64,000 nt of DNA from NCBI GenBank assembly GCA_023053575.1, contig JAKZAP010000015.1, forward strand, positions 16,874,055 to 16,938,054, written 5' to 3'. The position numbers and the translations under genes were made by a program. Of the stretch, positions 9,749-19,029 are shown one piece after another; positions within the stretch are counted from its first letter, which is position 1; each line of letters begins with the position of its first letter. Under the pieces are notes generated by a model. That model ran no database searches. It was not told the DNA's origin and saw only the letters and a program-made list of their open reading frames with translations. The DNA comes from Branchinecta lynchi (Eukaryota; Arthropoda; Branchiopoda; Anostraca; Branchinectidae).

Positions 9749-9754
9749 TAAATG
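9744..9754 (+). promoter_or_regulatory. TAATAAATG start-linked motif (representative)
   Basis: CTAATAAATGG overlaps the penton start codon. The same motif, YTAATAAATG with small variations, overlaps the starts at 3453, 4147, 7067, 8022, 9752, 10506 (CTATAAATG), 10893 (TATATAAATG), 12279, 53682 (CTATTAAATG), 57480 and 63416. On the minus strand it overlaps 53198 and 58577. It resembles NCLDV/poxvirus late-promoter TAAATG and also contains AATAAA. Its role is inferred. Confidence 0.6.
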
Positions 9755-10477
9755 GTGTTGTTAAACATTGAAGGTAATGAAAGTATCATTGATATAACAT
9801 TTAGTCAACCAATCGAATTGAATCGTAATTGGGATTATGAAATAGGTTTGAATCAGTGTACTTTGTGGTATTCGTGGCATAATATAAGTGATAAATTTGG
9901 AAATAATACATTTCAATACAGGAAAGATGAAGATAATAATGCAACAGAATGGATGAATGTTACTATTCCTAATGGGATGTATAACGATGATTGTTTGAAT
10001 TATTTTTTGTGTCAGTATTTTGATACCCCAAAAGATAAATGTCCTATTGTAATCTCATCCAATCCAGCATCTATGAGATTTGTCATACTGTTACAAGAAA
10101 AATATGTGTTTAGATTTAATAGTGACTAGTGTAAGATTTTAGGATTTGAGAAGGATAGTGAGATATCTAAGAAAATCAATGAAGGTACAAAGCTTCCGAA
10201 TATAACAAGAAGCGTTGATAAAATTCAAATTCACTGCTCTCTTGTAAACAGTTCTATCGTAAACAAAAGTAAATCAGATGTCATTTGGACATTTGTTCCG
10301 AATACAGAACCTGGTTGTCAAATTGTTGAGAATCCTAGACAATTAATCTACCTTCCTATTAATACAAAAGACTTTATTTACTCCTTGAGAATGACAATTA
10401 CTGATCAGTTGGGAAGACCTATCGATTTGAATGGTGATAACGTTGGATACGTGCTGCATTTAAGAAAAGCTTATTGA
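9752..10477 (+). pseudogene. Polinton minor capsid (penton-like) protein with one in-frame TAG
   Basis: Single frame of about 241 codons with one TAG at 10127-10129. The N-terminal part (INIEGN-type start, PIELNRNWDYEIGL, then NGMYNDDCLNYFL) and the C-terminal part (YLPINTKDFIYSLRMTITDQLGRPIDL...YVLHLR) fit the single-jelly-roll minor capsid protein of Polintons. The second half has no suitable start of its own. The protein would form pentameric vertices with the major capsid protein. The stop probably inactivates this copy; no homologous segment from copies 2 or 3 is in the window for comparison. Confidence 0.82.
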
Positions 10478-10505
10478 TTAGTGAAATAAAATTATTTACC
10501 TATAA

Positions 10506-10862
10506 ATGTTGATTAATAATAAGCGATTACTTTATAAAAAGCAGTATGGAAGTGGAATCGGTAGTGTATTCAAAAACATTGTTAATTCCCAGTTATTTCA
10601 AACGTCAGCAAAACAAATAAAAGAGGGGGCTATGTCAATGTATAATAATATTATTAAACCGAGATTTGAGTTGTTGAAAAACAGAGCAATAGAATATGGG
10701 AAAGATCTGATCGATGTAAACAAGAAGGAACTCATTGATGTAATTGGAAACAAAAAATCGATGAAGGATCTTATCGGTACAAATAAAAGGATTTTAAATC
10801 AAAGAAGTCAGGACTTGATCAAAACGTTAATGACTGGAAATGGATTAAAGATTCTGAAATAA
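10506..10862 (+). CDS. Polinton pVI-like small internal capsid protein (tentative)
   Basis: Intact 118-aa basic protein with a Gly-rich amphipathic segment near the N-terminus (YGSGIGSVFKNIV), then long basic helices (KPRFELLKNRAIEYGK). The position between penton and major capsid genes, together with the GSGIG-amphipathic pattern, recalls adenovirus pVI-like proteins. No enzymatic motif is present. The start lies in CCTATAAATG. Assignment rests on context and composition only. Confidence 0.5.
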   Translation: MLINNKRLLYKKQYGSGIGSVFKNIVNSQLFQTSAKQIKEGAMSMYNNIIKPRFELLKNRAIEYGKDLIDVNKKELIDVIGNKKSMKDLIGTNKRILNQRSQDLIKTLMTGNGLKILK

Positions 10863-10892
10863 GTTTTATTTAATAATTTCTTTCTTATATAA

Positions 10893-12242
10893 ATGGCAGT
10901 AAATAAAGTTATCAGTCCGCAATGGAACATATTTGACGAACCGCTTGTGGATGATACAGTGGTTAAATATGAATTTAAAGAAATTCGAGAAACAGATGTG
11001 AATGTATCTAATAAATCAGAGTTTGAATTCGTAACAAAGAAATTAGATTCCTGGTTTTATCCAAGTGAAAGTTATCTTGATGTCAGTGTAAGAATAGTAA
11101 ACGAAGATGGGACTCCTATAGCTGCAACCGATGTTGCTTCTTTAACGAATAATGGATTTAATTTATTCAGTACCGCTGAGTATGTAATAAACGATGAATC
11201 GGTTGAAAAAATTAATCATGTTGGTATTACAACTACCGTTACAAAGTTGATTGAATACTCTGATGGTTATTCTAGAAGTGCAGCAAGAAATCATTTCTGG
11301 TATAAAGATTATAATCAAGGAAAAGAAATCAATCCTGTAGTTGCTTCTTTTACTGCAGGGGCTGCAGCAGGGGCTGGAACAGTCAGGTTGACCAATAATG
11401 ATAATTATAATAAAGGATTTGAAAAAAGATATAACAGAACAAAGAGCAGTAAATTAGTAAATATGTATTTACCATTATCAGAATTGTTTGGATTTTTGAA
11501 AGGAAACAAACGATTCTTCAGAGGTGCATCGCATAAAATATTTCTAAGAAGAAATGATGATAACAACATGATTATAAGAAATGGAAATACTAATTTCAAA
11601 GTAGTCATCGAATATTTATCCTGGAAGATCCCTATTGTAGCTCCTAGTATTGAAATGATGAGTAACTTAGAAAAGGGATTGGCAAAGGACAGAAAGCATA
11701 ATCTGATGTGGGAAGCATGTAATACTTATAAAAGCGATGTTAGTCAAAATAAGGAACACACTTGGAAAGTTATTTCTGAGAGAAACAATCCAACAAAAGT
11801 AGTTGTGATGCTACAGAAAAATGAAAAGCATAACAATCAATTAATGAATAATATGGTGTTTGATCATATGAATTTAACGGATATAGAACTTAGAATTAAT
11901 GGGGATAAATATCCTGAAGAACCACTTAAATGTGATTTTAGCGATGATAAATGTAAATACTCAAATCTTTACAATAGGTTTATACATTTGGGTTATAAAC
12001 AATTAGCATTTGATACTGGTAGTGTTGTTAGTATAGAAGAATTTAAAGAAGTATATCCACTATTCTGTTTCGATGTTACCAAACACGAGTCAAATATTTA
12101 TAATGGAACAACTGCTGATATTGAAATAAGTTTAACGTTGAAAGATAATCAACCCGTACCATATAATGTTTACTGTGTTATATATTATGAAAGAAAAGCT
12201 ACATTAGATATTATCAATAAAAATATGTATGTGAGTTTGTGA
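10893..12242 (+). CDS. MCP: Polinton major capsid protein (double jelly-roll)
   Basis: Intact 449-aa ORF. Size, position after the penton and pVI-like genes, and segments such as YPSESYLDVSVRI, RFFRGASHKIFL and LRINGDKYPEEPL fit the hexon-like double jelly-roll capsid protein of Polintons. A Gly/Ala-rich loop (ASFTAGAAAGAGTVRL) lies mid-protein. The start is in TATATAAATGG. A 49-bp piece of the 3' end of this gene also occurs inverted near copy 2 (52337-52385). It has no visible lesion, unlike several neighbours. Confidence 0.85.
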   Translation: MAVNKVISPQWNIFDEPLVDDTVVKYEFKEIRETDVNVSNKSEFEFVTKKLDSWFYPSESYLDVSVRIVNEDGTPIAATDVASLTNNGFNLFSTAEYVINDESVEKINHVGITTTVTKLIEYSDGYSRSAARNHFWYKDYNQGKEINPVVASFTAGAAAGAGTVRLTNNDNYNKGFEKRYNRTKSSKLVNMYLPLSELFGFLKGNKRFFRGASHKIFLRRNDDNNMIIRNGNTNFKVVIEYLSWKIPIVAPSIEMMSNLEKGLAKDRKHNLMWEACNTYKSDVSQNKEHTWKVISERNNPTKVVVMLQKNEKHNNQLMNNMVFDHMNLTDIELRINGDKYPEEPLKCDFSDDKCKYSNLYNRFIHLGYKQLAFDTGSVVSIEEFKEVYPLFCFDVTKHESNIYNGTTADIEISLTLKDNQPVPYNVYCVIYYERKATLDIINKNMYVSL

Positions 12243-12278
12243 GCCTGGATTTTTTTTAATAAAATCATCCCCTAATAA

Positions 12279-12587
12279 ATGGAGTCCACAAAGGAAGTCT
12301 TGAATACAATCAGAATGAATAAATACAATGAGACAATCAGGAAAGAAGAACTAGTGTTAGGTTTGAAATATGCTATTGTTAAAATGAGAATTGCTAAGAC
12401 AAAATATGGTGATAAGCTGGTTGTAGTTATTAATCATAATGACAAACCATGTGATTTGTTTATAACTCAGAAATATAATGCCATCGCTAACGAATTACTT
12501 TTAAAGAAAAATCTAGTTTTGCAGCCTATTGTACGCGAAAACAAGAACAAAGAAACATATGTGGATTTAGAACTGTTTACTCAGTAA
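12279..12587 (+). CDS. Polinton 102-aa protein of unknown function
   Basis: Small intact protein starting in CCTAATAAATGG, 36 bp after the major capsid gene. A central beta-rich stretch (YAIVKMRIAKTKYGDKLVVV) resembles a short family often found in Polintons that may be OB-like; this is not certain. The gene at 58269-58577 (minus strand) differs at only two residues. That degree of identity suggests the ORF was under selection or that the copies diverged recently. Confidence 0.8.
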   Translation: MESTKEVLNTIRMNKYNETIRKEELVLGLKYAIVKMRIAKTKYGDKLVVVINHNDKPCDLFITQKYNAIANELLLKKNLVLQPIVRENKNKETYVDLELFTQ

Positions 12588-12826
12588 TATTTGAATAAAA
12601 AATGAAAAATGTAAAAAAAAAAGAAGTAGTAGTATATTGTAGTATTTTATATGTAGTAAAGGGTAATATTCTCATTTCTTGTATCCTTTATTTTGGAAGT
12701 AAGAAAATAAAAATGTTCTTAAAAAAGGGGGTAATTTGGTCAAAAGGATGTTAAAGTTTAAGAAACTGATGTTAAAATGGGGTTTTGAAATTGGGGGGAG
12801 GGTGGAGTGGGAGCCCCTTTATATAA
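12588..12826. other. Conserved Polinton intergenic region between convergent genes
   Basis: AT-rich 3' region including an A/T tract, a G-rich tract (TTGGGGGGAGGGTGGAG) and TATATAA near 12821. The whole block recurs inverted at about 58030-58268, so it belongs to the element. The homology runs to the stop codon of the minus-strand PWWP ORF. Confidence 0.7.
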
Positions 12827-13084
12827 CTACTGCAGTTCTTCGAATGCTTTCTTTACTCCTTTGGTAATTTTCTTCGATGCTTCCTCTTTGTTAATCTCAT
12901 AATCTACGAGTTGATTCTCTCCGATGAGTTGCTGGTCTTGCGACCCGTAACAGAATACCCGAAACTTCGTTGTACCCGTTGCAGTTTTCACCGACTCAAG
13001 AATCCTGATAGGCCAGAGGGGGTAACCCGCAAACCTTGCTAAAGCAATGTCACCTGCCTTGAACTGGTTAGATGGGGGAGCCAT
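12827..13084 (-). CDS. PWWP-domain protein at the right end of Polinton copy 1
   Basis: Compact 85-aa protein from ATG 13084 (the frame is open to about 13150). It has FKAGDIALARFAGYPLWPIRI, then KFRVFCYGSQD and a short C-terminal helix (KKAFEELQ). This is the HDGF/LEDGF-type PWWP fold: GYPLWP is the PWWP motif and the aromatic residues suit a methyl-lysine cage. PWWP domains bind H3K36-methylated nucleosomes and DNA. It is convergent with the 102-aa gene. The sequence from its TAG onward is shared with copy 2, so it is probably element cargo. A host retrocopy next to the element cannot be excluded. No intron is visible. A TATATA sits at about 13170 upstream. Confidence 0.72.
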   Translation of the reverse strand: MAPPSNQFKAGDIALARFAGYPLWPIRILESVKTATGTTKFRVFCYGSQDQQLIGENQLVDYEINKEEASKKITKGVKKAFEELQ

Positions 13085-13295
13085 TACGATACTGAGTAAA
13101 GTCGTTAAACAAAGACTTACACGCAAGGAGGGCTTTTTACTTCCCCCCACTTTCCAATAAACGCCTTCTATATATCCTAATTACAGCACTGAAGCGTAAC
13201 CACAAGCATTCACAGAATCGAATCAGCAATACGTCTTTACTGAATGAGTGCTGAACTGAGACTGATTTAAAAACAAAAAATAAACAACTAACTTG
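13085..13295. other. Upstream region of the PWWP ORF; Polinton end not resolved
   Basis: No gene is supported here. A TATATATCC block at about 13169-13177 could serve the minus-strand PWWP ORF. I could not identify the Polinton terminal inverted repeat, because the left end of copy 1 is outside the window. Confidence 0.4.
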
Positions 13296-13520
13296 ATATT
13301 CCTGCCAGGAAAGCACAGAAGGAGTGCTTGGCTATGGCAGGGAAATAACTGATGAATATAAACAACCGGGAAATAACGCAATAACTGCCGAATACCCTAT
13401 ATTAAGAAAAAAGAAGGAAGAGAAAAAAAATAACCTATGGTTTCAACTTTAAATGAAAAAAGAGAGAAAACCAAACAAGGAACGAGAAAGAAAGATAACA
13501 AAAAACGGGGGGGGGGGGGG
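13296..13520 (-). repeat. Non-LTR retrotransposon 3'-end fragment
   Basis: Shares CTGCCAGGAAAGCA...TGGCTA-GGCAGG, an ATAACCYATGG block and a purine-rich tail with 24040-24260, where the same tail follows a reverse-transcriptase C-terminal remnant. Ends in a G run (13507-13520) before the transporter exon. Confidence 0.55.
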
Positions 13521-13574
13521 GTCAGGAGGAACACTGAACAATTTTTCTGTGTAACTGGTAATCAAATTTTGCAG

Positions 13575-13769
13575 GTATCCATCCTGAGTTCTGCTAAAAT
13601 GACATTGGACAGCAACATCTCTGCAATGATACTGGCGGCTGTTATGCTTGTAGTCGTCATATTCGCAACACTGATCGTGGATAAAGTCGGAAGAAAAATT
13701 CTTCTCTTCGTCTCGGGAACTTTGATGATCATATCTCTATGTGCACTAGGCATTTTCTTCTATCTAAAG
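13575..13769 (+). CDS. Sugar transporter internal exon (Tret1-like MFS)
   Basis: 195-bp exon, phase 0 at both ends, bounded by TTTTGCAG and GTAAGC. It encodes a transmembrane helix, the MFS loop signature DKVGRKILLF, and a second helix. This matches the middle of insect facilitated trehalose/glucose transporters (SLC2 family) in the plasma membrane. The exon continues in phase into the exon at 17512. Upstream exons are not seen within the window, so Polinton copy 1 probably lies within or upstream of this gene in the same orientation. Confidence 0.85.
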
Positions 13770-14061
13770 GTAAGCGAACCTGCTTTATTTTGTTTATTCT
13801 ATCTCTCACTTTTTTTTTTTTTGAATGAACGAAGGGTTTATTAAAAAAAAATGGAATCTTCAATGCCCAGAGGCGAACCTGTAAGGGACTAATTACCCTC
13901 AAAACAAAACATTAATAAAAACAAAACTTCGACAAAAACAAAGGAAAAAAGGGAAAGAAAGAAATAAAGGAGCTTGACTTACGCGGTCTGGGACGCCCAA
14001 CCAGAACTTTTAACATTGTCTATCGTTCCCCTATCTCGGAATCGGTACTCTACACGCTATT

Positions 14062-14991
14062 CCCGATGAAAATTTCTCTTAGAATAGTAGAATGAAGTTG
14101 TACGAAAATGTAGCATGGAGTACTAACTGATGCTACTACACAGGGGCGGATCCAGCCTTTCGTTCTAGGGGGGGGGCGATTCTTACCTAAAATAGTGGGG
14201 GTAGTGGCCTTTTTGTCGGCCAGAAGGCTGATTTTTTTCTCGTTTTAAGTGTCCCTGTCGGTCTCTTATTTAACGAAAATGCGGTTTTCATATATTACAA
14301 TAATGCTTACAAAAACTGTACTTGATCAACTGACAACTGTTTACAAGAAAAATTCAAGCTTCCTAGCTCCACTGTTTGCAAATCTGTCTGTCAAGCGTCT
14401 TTTGCCCGCGTTGTCCCGACATTAATATCGCTTAAAAGACGAAAGTCCTCGTGACGGATGTTCAAATTCCACTATACACTGGAACGAAATGTTTGTTCTT
14501 ACTAGGTCTGGTTGCGTTGCGTCTCGTTCTAGCTAAAATTTACCGGGCGAGCTGTTGCTATGCTATGAGCGAGCTATGAGGTGAGAAATGACAGAGGAAA
14601 AGCTGTGGATTGAACGTAGTGTAAAAGGTTCTAGAGTCTAGTTACAGTAGTTAGAAGATGCATTAATGCAGACTTCCGTAAGTGCAGTAAACAAACACAA
14701 ATTACAGTCCGTCTAGGGGGGGCGATCGCCCCCCTCGCCCCCCCTGGATCCGCTCCTGCTACTACATGCTTCTACTTCAAGGCCACCGTGCTACTGCATT
14801 CTACTGCATGCTACGATTAGCAAGACCAGATACTCCAATAGCAAGACAGGATGCTACTGAATACTACTAATTAAGATTGGCCCAGTCTGAGGCACATTGA
14901 ATGATAGTACTCTTTACTATTACATATCACTAGATGCAACTTGTTCGTACAACTATCATACAACTACGCAGGCTACACATTTTTCATCGGG
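14062..14991. mobile_element. MITE with CCCGATGAAAA termini, interrupted by a hAT-like MITE
   Basis: The left end CCCGATGAAAA and right end TTTTTCATCGGG are inverted repeats. The internal sequence (GTAGTAGTACGA, CCAGTAGCATCC, GCATGCTAC phrases) is shared with copies at 20171-21164, 22305-22849, 24442-26047 and 29909-30188. Non-coding. Confidence 0.75.
14141..14758. mobile_element. hAT-like MITE nested in the CCCGATG MITE
   Basis: Termini are CAGGGGCGGATCCAG and its imperfect inverse CTGGATCCGCTCCTG. It is flanked by a perfect 8-bp target-site duplication CTACTACA (14133-14140 and 14759-14766). 618 bp, non-coding. Confidence 0.88.
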
Positions 14992-15224
14992 TAATTCCCC
15001 GTTTGTCTGGGAAGATTCCCGGCAGATGGGTAATCTACTTGCTCAGGGCTACTACCCCGCGAAGTCGGGGAACTTGATGTGCCCTTGGCTAACATTCCCC
15101 CAGTACTCGGAGAATCCAAGTGCCAGAGGCTAATGTCGAAGCCCACTCGAAGCAGCAACACCTCTAGCTCTGCTCAGTTATTACCCGGGTCAAAGCTTTG
15201 GTCGGGGTATCCATAGTCAGTGCA

Positions 15225-15420
15225 TGGGCCCAAGGACGGAGGCTTCATTGGCTTATTTGTTCTTGCTATGGCCGGCTTCTGTCTGACTATTGTAGTGGTT
15301 TGCGAATCATGTTCGCAAGCCCCTCGGTGGCTCAGTGGTAGAGCACTCGCCTAAAGCAAGAACAAATAATCTAAGAACCTCCGTCTTTGGTCCCACAAAC
15401 AAAAACAAGTAAAGGGGTGT
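15225..15420. repeat. SINE/foldback remnants with a truncated tRNA-like head
   Basis: Contains TATGGCCGGCTTCT...CAAGCCCCTC followed by a tRNA-like A-box (GGTGGCTCAGTGGTAGAGC), broken off after the anticodon arm. The GCCGGCTTCT lead also precedes the tRNA-Thr-like sequence near 18530. Inverted AAGAACAAATAA / TTATTTGTTCTT arms flank it. Confidence 0.5.
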
Positions 15421-15439
15421 TTTTTCGGAAGAAAAAGAA

Positions 15440-15502
15440 ATTTCCTGTGGAGTGCCACAGGGGACTCCTTTGGGTCCTCTTCTTCTTCTTAGTAATGATA
15501 AA
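15440..15502 (+). pseudogene. Tiny LINE reverse-transcriptase remnant
   Basis: Encodes SCGVPQGTPLGPLLLL, the RT B-motif region of non-LTR retrotransposons, then runs into stops. No flanking RT sequence in this orientation. Confidence 0.7.
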
Positions 15503-15543
15503 TGATAATGCAGCAGATTAGGAAAATTGTTGGAAGCTTCTGT

Positions 15544-15960
15544 TCAAGCTTCTAGATTACGCATAGCACGAGCCGTGTGGTTCGTAACAAGGGACACTGC
15601 AAAAAACTGGGTACAATAAGTCTTAAAAAGACGCACTTTAATATTCAAATCAACGTGACTGAACTTCCAAATCAGAACATTTCCATGCTTGCAAAGACTA
15701 TCCGCAAGAAGTTGTAAATGTTCATCATCTCGTAGACGTTCAGTCACAGTAAATCCCAGGTAACGAAACTTAAGGACATATTCAAGTATTCTACCAGGCA
15801 GTTTCACATGCAACTAAGAGAGATGGCACCCAACACGGAAAAAAGCCATTGCAAGCGACTTCTTAGTATTAAACAGAATATCAAACTCTGTCGCATACTG
15901 GTCGCAAACAGCAAGAAGCCTGTTCAATGCAAAAACAGTAGGTGATAGCACCACCATACA
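15544..15960 (-). pseudogene. LINE reverse-transcriptase C-terminal remnant
   Basis: On the minus strand a segment with TVFALNRLLAVCDQYATEFD and FNTKKS is followed, after a stop/frameshift near 15815, by FRYLGFTVTE and a helical LINE tail. This is the thumb and post-RT region of a non-LTR element, truncated at both ends. Confidence 0.75.
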
Positions 15961-15969
15961 ACTATGAAA

Positions 15970-16105
15970 GTTAACAATACACACAACGATAACTGGCCAG
16001 ATACCACGATAACTGTAAAAACGCATTTTGACCGTGGTATCAGATACCACGATAACTGCAAAAACGACTTTAGACAGTGGTATCAGATACCATGGTATCT
16101 GCGAA
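15970..16105. repeat. Fragment of the GATACCA foldback repeat family
   Basis: Repeats of CAGATACCACGATAACTG and CAGATACCATGGTATCTG, the same as the larger element at 19030-19835. Confidence 0.7.
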
Positions 16106-16187
16106 AACGCAAATATAGTTCTTCATCGTTATAGTTCAGACATTCTCCGATTGACTTGTCCGCAAATCAATCTTATTAAGCCCCAGT

Positions 16188-16800
16188 AAAATTCTCTACC
16201 GCTTCAACGTGCGACTACACTAGCTGTAGGAAGTTTCATAACAGATAACACAAGGATGCGCAGTTTCAACAGAAAACACTTGGGATTTATAGTCTGTTGT
16301 GATTTGAAAACCTTATGCATAACTAACATGGTTAGGAGGACCGGAAAAACCACCGAGAAAACATCTACTGACTTTTTTGTTTGTCGTCATGATTTCGGAA
16401 AAGTCAGCAGATACTTTTCCGGCTCTTCTGTCAATACTTGTTTTGCGTAACATTTCACAATAATACTAATTATAATCTATTGGCTATTGCTGCCGACTTT
16501 TAACAAAATAGAAAAGGTGGAGTTTATAACAAAAGAACAAAAAAGAACACTAAATGAGAAAAAACACACGAAGTTAAATAAGTTTGATATGCTTACACTC
16601 AACAACTATAAATAATGGAAACCGTTTTCCTAATTATAACAGACTACATCCCAAACTGTCCTTGTGTTATCTTGTTATGAAACCCTTGGCCTTGTGTTAT
16701 CTGTTATGAAACTTCTGACAGTGTAGGTATTCACCTATTTATTTTAGGAGGTTAAGGGCGAAGATTCCATCGCCACCATCACATTGCTGGCCATACGTTA
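16188..16800 (+). pseudogene. Decayed partial duplication of the transporter last-exon region
   Basis: The block CTACCGCTTCAACGTGCGACTACAC (16195) and the segment ATTTTAGGAGGTTAAGGGCGAAGATTCC (16740) resemble the last intron end and first codons of the true exon at 17512. They soon diverge and contain stops. Sequence between them shows no gene. Confidence 0.5.
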
Positions 16801-17511
16801 ATTTAGTAATTTTTCGACACAATGGTCGTCAAATCACGCTTTTTCTGGTAGATCGAAAGATCGAAAAACTGTGTCAGTGTGGCAACACCGAACGTCGCAC
16901 CTTTTACTTTCAATTCGAACAAGGGTATGCCTTAAGACGTAAACATCAGGTATGGCGCTACGCAGCTTATCACACCTATCTGAACAATGCTTAAAGGACA
17001 CCTGAATGAAGAGTATCAAGCATCATCCGTATCTGTATGACTTCCGTTAACATTGCCTGCAGAAAACCCAATCCAAATACGAAATAGTGTTTCCAAGCAA
17101 TGATTGTTGCTCCATTTTGCATCTGTCCTTATTTCAGTACCAAACAATCTTAGAAATGAACAAATATCTCCAATCAACCCTTCTTCTCGAATATTTTTTA
17201 ACCAGTTAAGCCCAAACGTATATCTAGAAGATAGTCCAATACGATCCAGCCAGCGCTGTACAAGATTTGAATGAATTGCGCTTTTTGTCTTTGAGTATGC
17301 ATGTGCAAACCTCCAGAAACGAACATCTCTATTTTGAAAACGTCACGATCGGGAGAAGAATGCTCACCGTGGCCATGTCTGTAAATTCATTATCCATGGT
17401 GTGTTCAAGTATGGTTTCATTGTTCAGGTGTCCTTAAGTACGACGCGTCCATTAACTCCTGTGAAAATCTCTGCCGCTTCAACGCGCGACTATTCACCAC
17501 TTTATTTTCAG

Positions 17512-17928
17512 GAGGTTAAAGGAGAGGAATCCATCGCCTCTATCACCTGGCTCCCGCTCGCTTCGCTCGTCCTCTACTACGCGGCATTCGCAGGAGGATA
17601 CTTCACAGTCCCTTACATTCTACTCGGTGAAACCTTCCCAGTACGATATCGTGACCTAATGGGATCCATAGGATATTTCGCAAATATGATTTTTGTTTTC
17701 GCTGCTGTCAGAACCTTCCCGATGCTAAAAGAGGATATCGGGGATTACGGTGCGTACTGGTTCTATGCCGCGGTGCTGGTGCTTGGCACCGGATTCATTA
17801 TGGTGTTCATTCCGGAAACAAAGGGTAAAACCCTTGAGGAGATTGAGGCTGCATTTGGAGGTGTGCAGTCGGGAGAAAGTATGGCGAATCTCAAACTGTC
17901 CACTGTTTCGATAAATGTGCGAAATTAA
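17512..17928 (+). CDS. Sugar transporter last exon (Tret1-like MFS)
   Basis: Terminal exon after a TTATTTTCAG acceptor, phase 0, 138 codons plus stop. It encodes the last four membrane helices (LASLVLYYAAFAGG, TVPYILLGETFP with the RYRD loop, YFANMIFVFAAV, WFYAAVLVLGTGF) and the family C-terminal signature PETKGKTLEEIE near the end, then a cytosolic tail. It completes the SLC2-type transporter begun at 13575. The gene is convergent with SMYD5. Confidence 0.93.
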   Translation, partial: EVKGEESIASITWLPLASLVLYYAAFAGGYFTVPYILLGETFPVRYRDLMGSIGYFANMIFVFAAVRTFPMLKEDIGDYGAYWFYAAVLVLGTGFIMVFIPETKGKTLEEIEAAFGGVQSGESMANLKLSTVSINVRN

Positions 17929-18474
17929 AAGTTAAAAATCCTAAGCAAAACCCGTGGTATGCACATGTTATTTCTGTAAAGCCTACTAATTATTGGTTAT
18001 TAAAGTTTTATAAAGCCAATCTGACTGTCAGCTATCTATAGGAATAGACCTGAAGTCGGGCAGTATACTTTGTCGGCAAAAGAATTACAAACCGTGATAT
18101 TCGGGTGTTTTTTTTTTCCAGATCAGCTAGTTATCCCTCTTAGATGATGTGCGAGGGATAAATATAGTTTGGTATAAAACTGTCGGCAAAAACGTCGAAA
18201 GCTGTATCTGAGGCCATTCGTCCCATATTTTATCAAACATTTTAACCCTTCTTAGAAACAAATCGCACCAATCGAGTTTGATTTCATTTTCTCCTATGTC
18301 AACATAAAGCTAAAACACTGTTCTTAAAGCACCGTTTTCACTGTTTACATTTATGTTCTAATATTTTGGTCACGGTACAAGTCCCTTGTGTAAAGTGCCA
18401 TCTATATTATTAATTTCCGTGACATGGGGATGTGAACTGGTTAGGTGGATCTGCCTTCGGGCGGGATCACTGTT
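17929..18474. other. No gene seen; transporter 3' flank
   Basis: AT-rich sequence that probably includes the transporter 3' UTR. No RNA gene or clear repeat recognised. Confidence 0.4.
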
Positions 18475-18602
18475 CCTATGGCCGGCTTCTACCAGACTAT
18501 TGTAGTGGTTTGCGAACTCTGTTCACAAGCCCCTCCGTAGGTTGGTAGAGCGTCTGTCTTGTAAACAGAGGGCCTGGGTTCAAATCCCGGCTGAGGAGCA
18601 TT
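18475..18602 (+). tRNA. tRNA-Thr(TGT)-like sequence with repeat lead
   Basis: At 18530-18601 a cloverleaf-like sequence has acceptor arms GCCCCTC / GAGGAGC (one mismatch), an anticodon arm CTGTC-TTGTAA-ACAG with TGT, and a B-box GGGTTCAAATCCC. The lead GCCGGCTTCT...GTTCACAAG is shared with a truncated copy at 15270-15350, and an A-rich tail follows. It may therefore be a tRNA-derived SINE and not a working gene. Confidence 0.5.
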
Positions 18603-18689
18603 CTTGTCTATCAGTTCACTACTTATAAAAAAAAAATAAAAAAAAAATATTTTAAACCAGTTGGATAATCTAAACTAGGCTCCGCAAAT

Positions 18690-18930
18690 TACCAACTGCT
18701 TTGGCTGTTTCAATCCTTGGTCCATTCCTGTCGACATCTAGCAGAAGCAGGACAAATGCGAGGGGTTGCTCTCTCTCCACCACCGGTGTACACCTCGGCA
18801 CGGAACCGGCACGGCACCGCGGCACGCACCACTTGGTGTACATTATTTTGTAGAGTGAGCAACCCCTCGGACAAATGTACATGAACGTTTTTAGTACGAT
18901 GGAGCTTCTCGCAAACAAGCGGCAGGAGCA
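18690..18930. repeat. Imperfect foldback sequence
   Basis: GGGGTTGCTCTCTCCACC (18760) and GGTGTACATTATTTTGTAGAGTGAGCAACCCCTC (18833) form inverted arms around a GC-rich centre (GGCACGGAACCGGCACGG). Non-coding. Confidence 0.5.
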
Positions 18931-19029
18931 TGATACGCATTGAAAACGGAGAAACAAGGCAAGTGTGAAAATAAGCGAGCTTTCGTTATGGGGATTAGAA
19001 TGTATCGTGCGAAATTCAGGTATCCGGGT

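Noticed and set aside
12827..13150. GTG start at 13150 for the PWWP ORF
   Set aside because: A clean ATG at 13084 sits just before the domain; the upstream part has no similarity to PWWP proteins.
13437..13844. A 135-aa single-exon protein
   Set aside because: Only 13575-13769 has transporter homology; both ends have clean splice sites and the outer codons are intron sequence.
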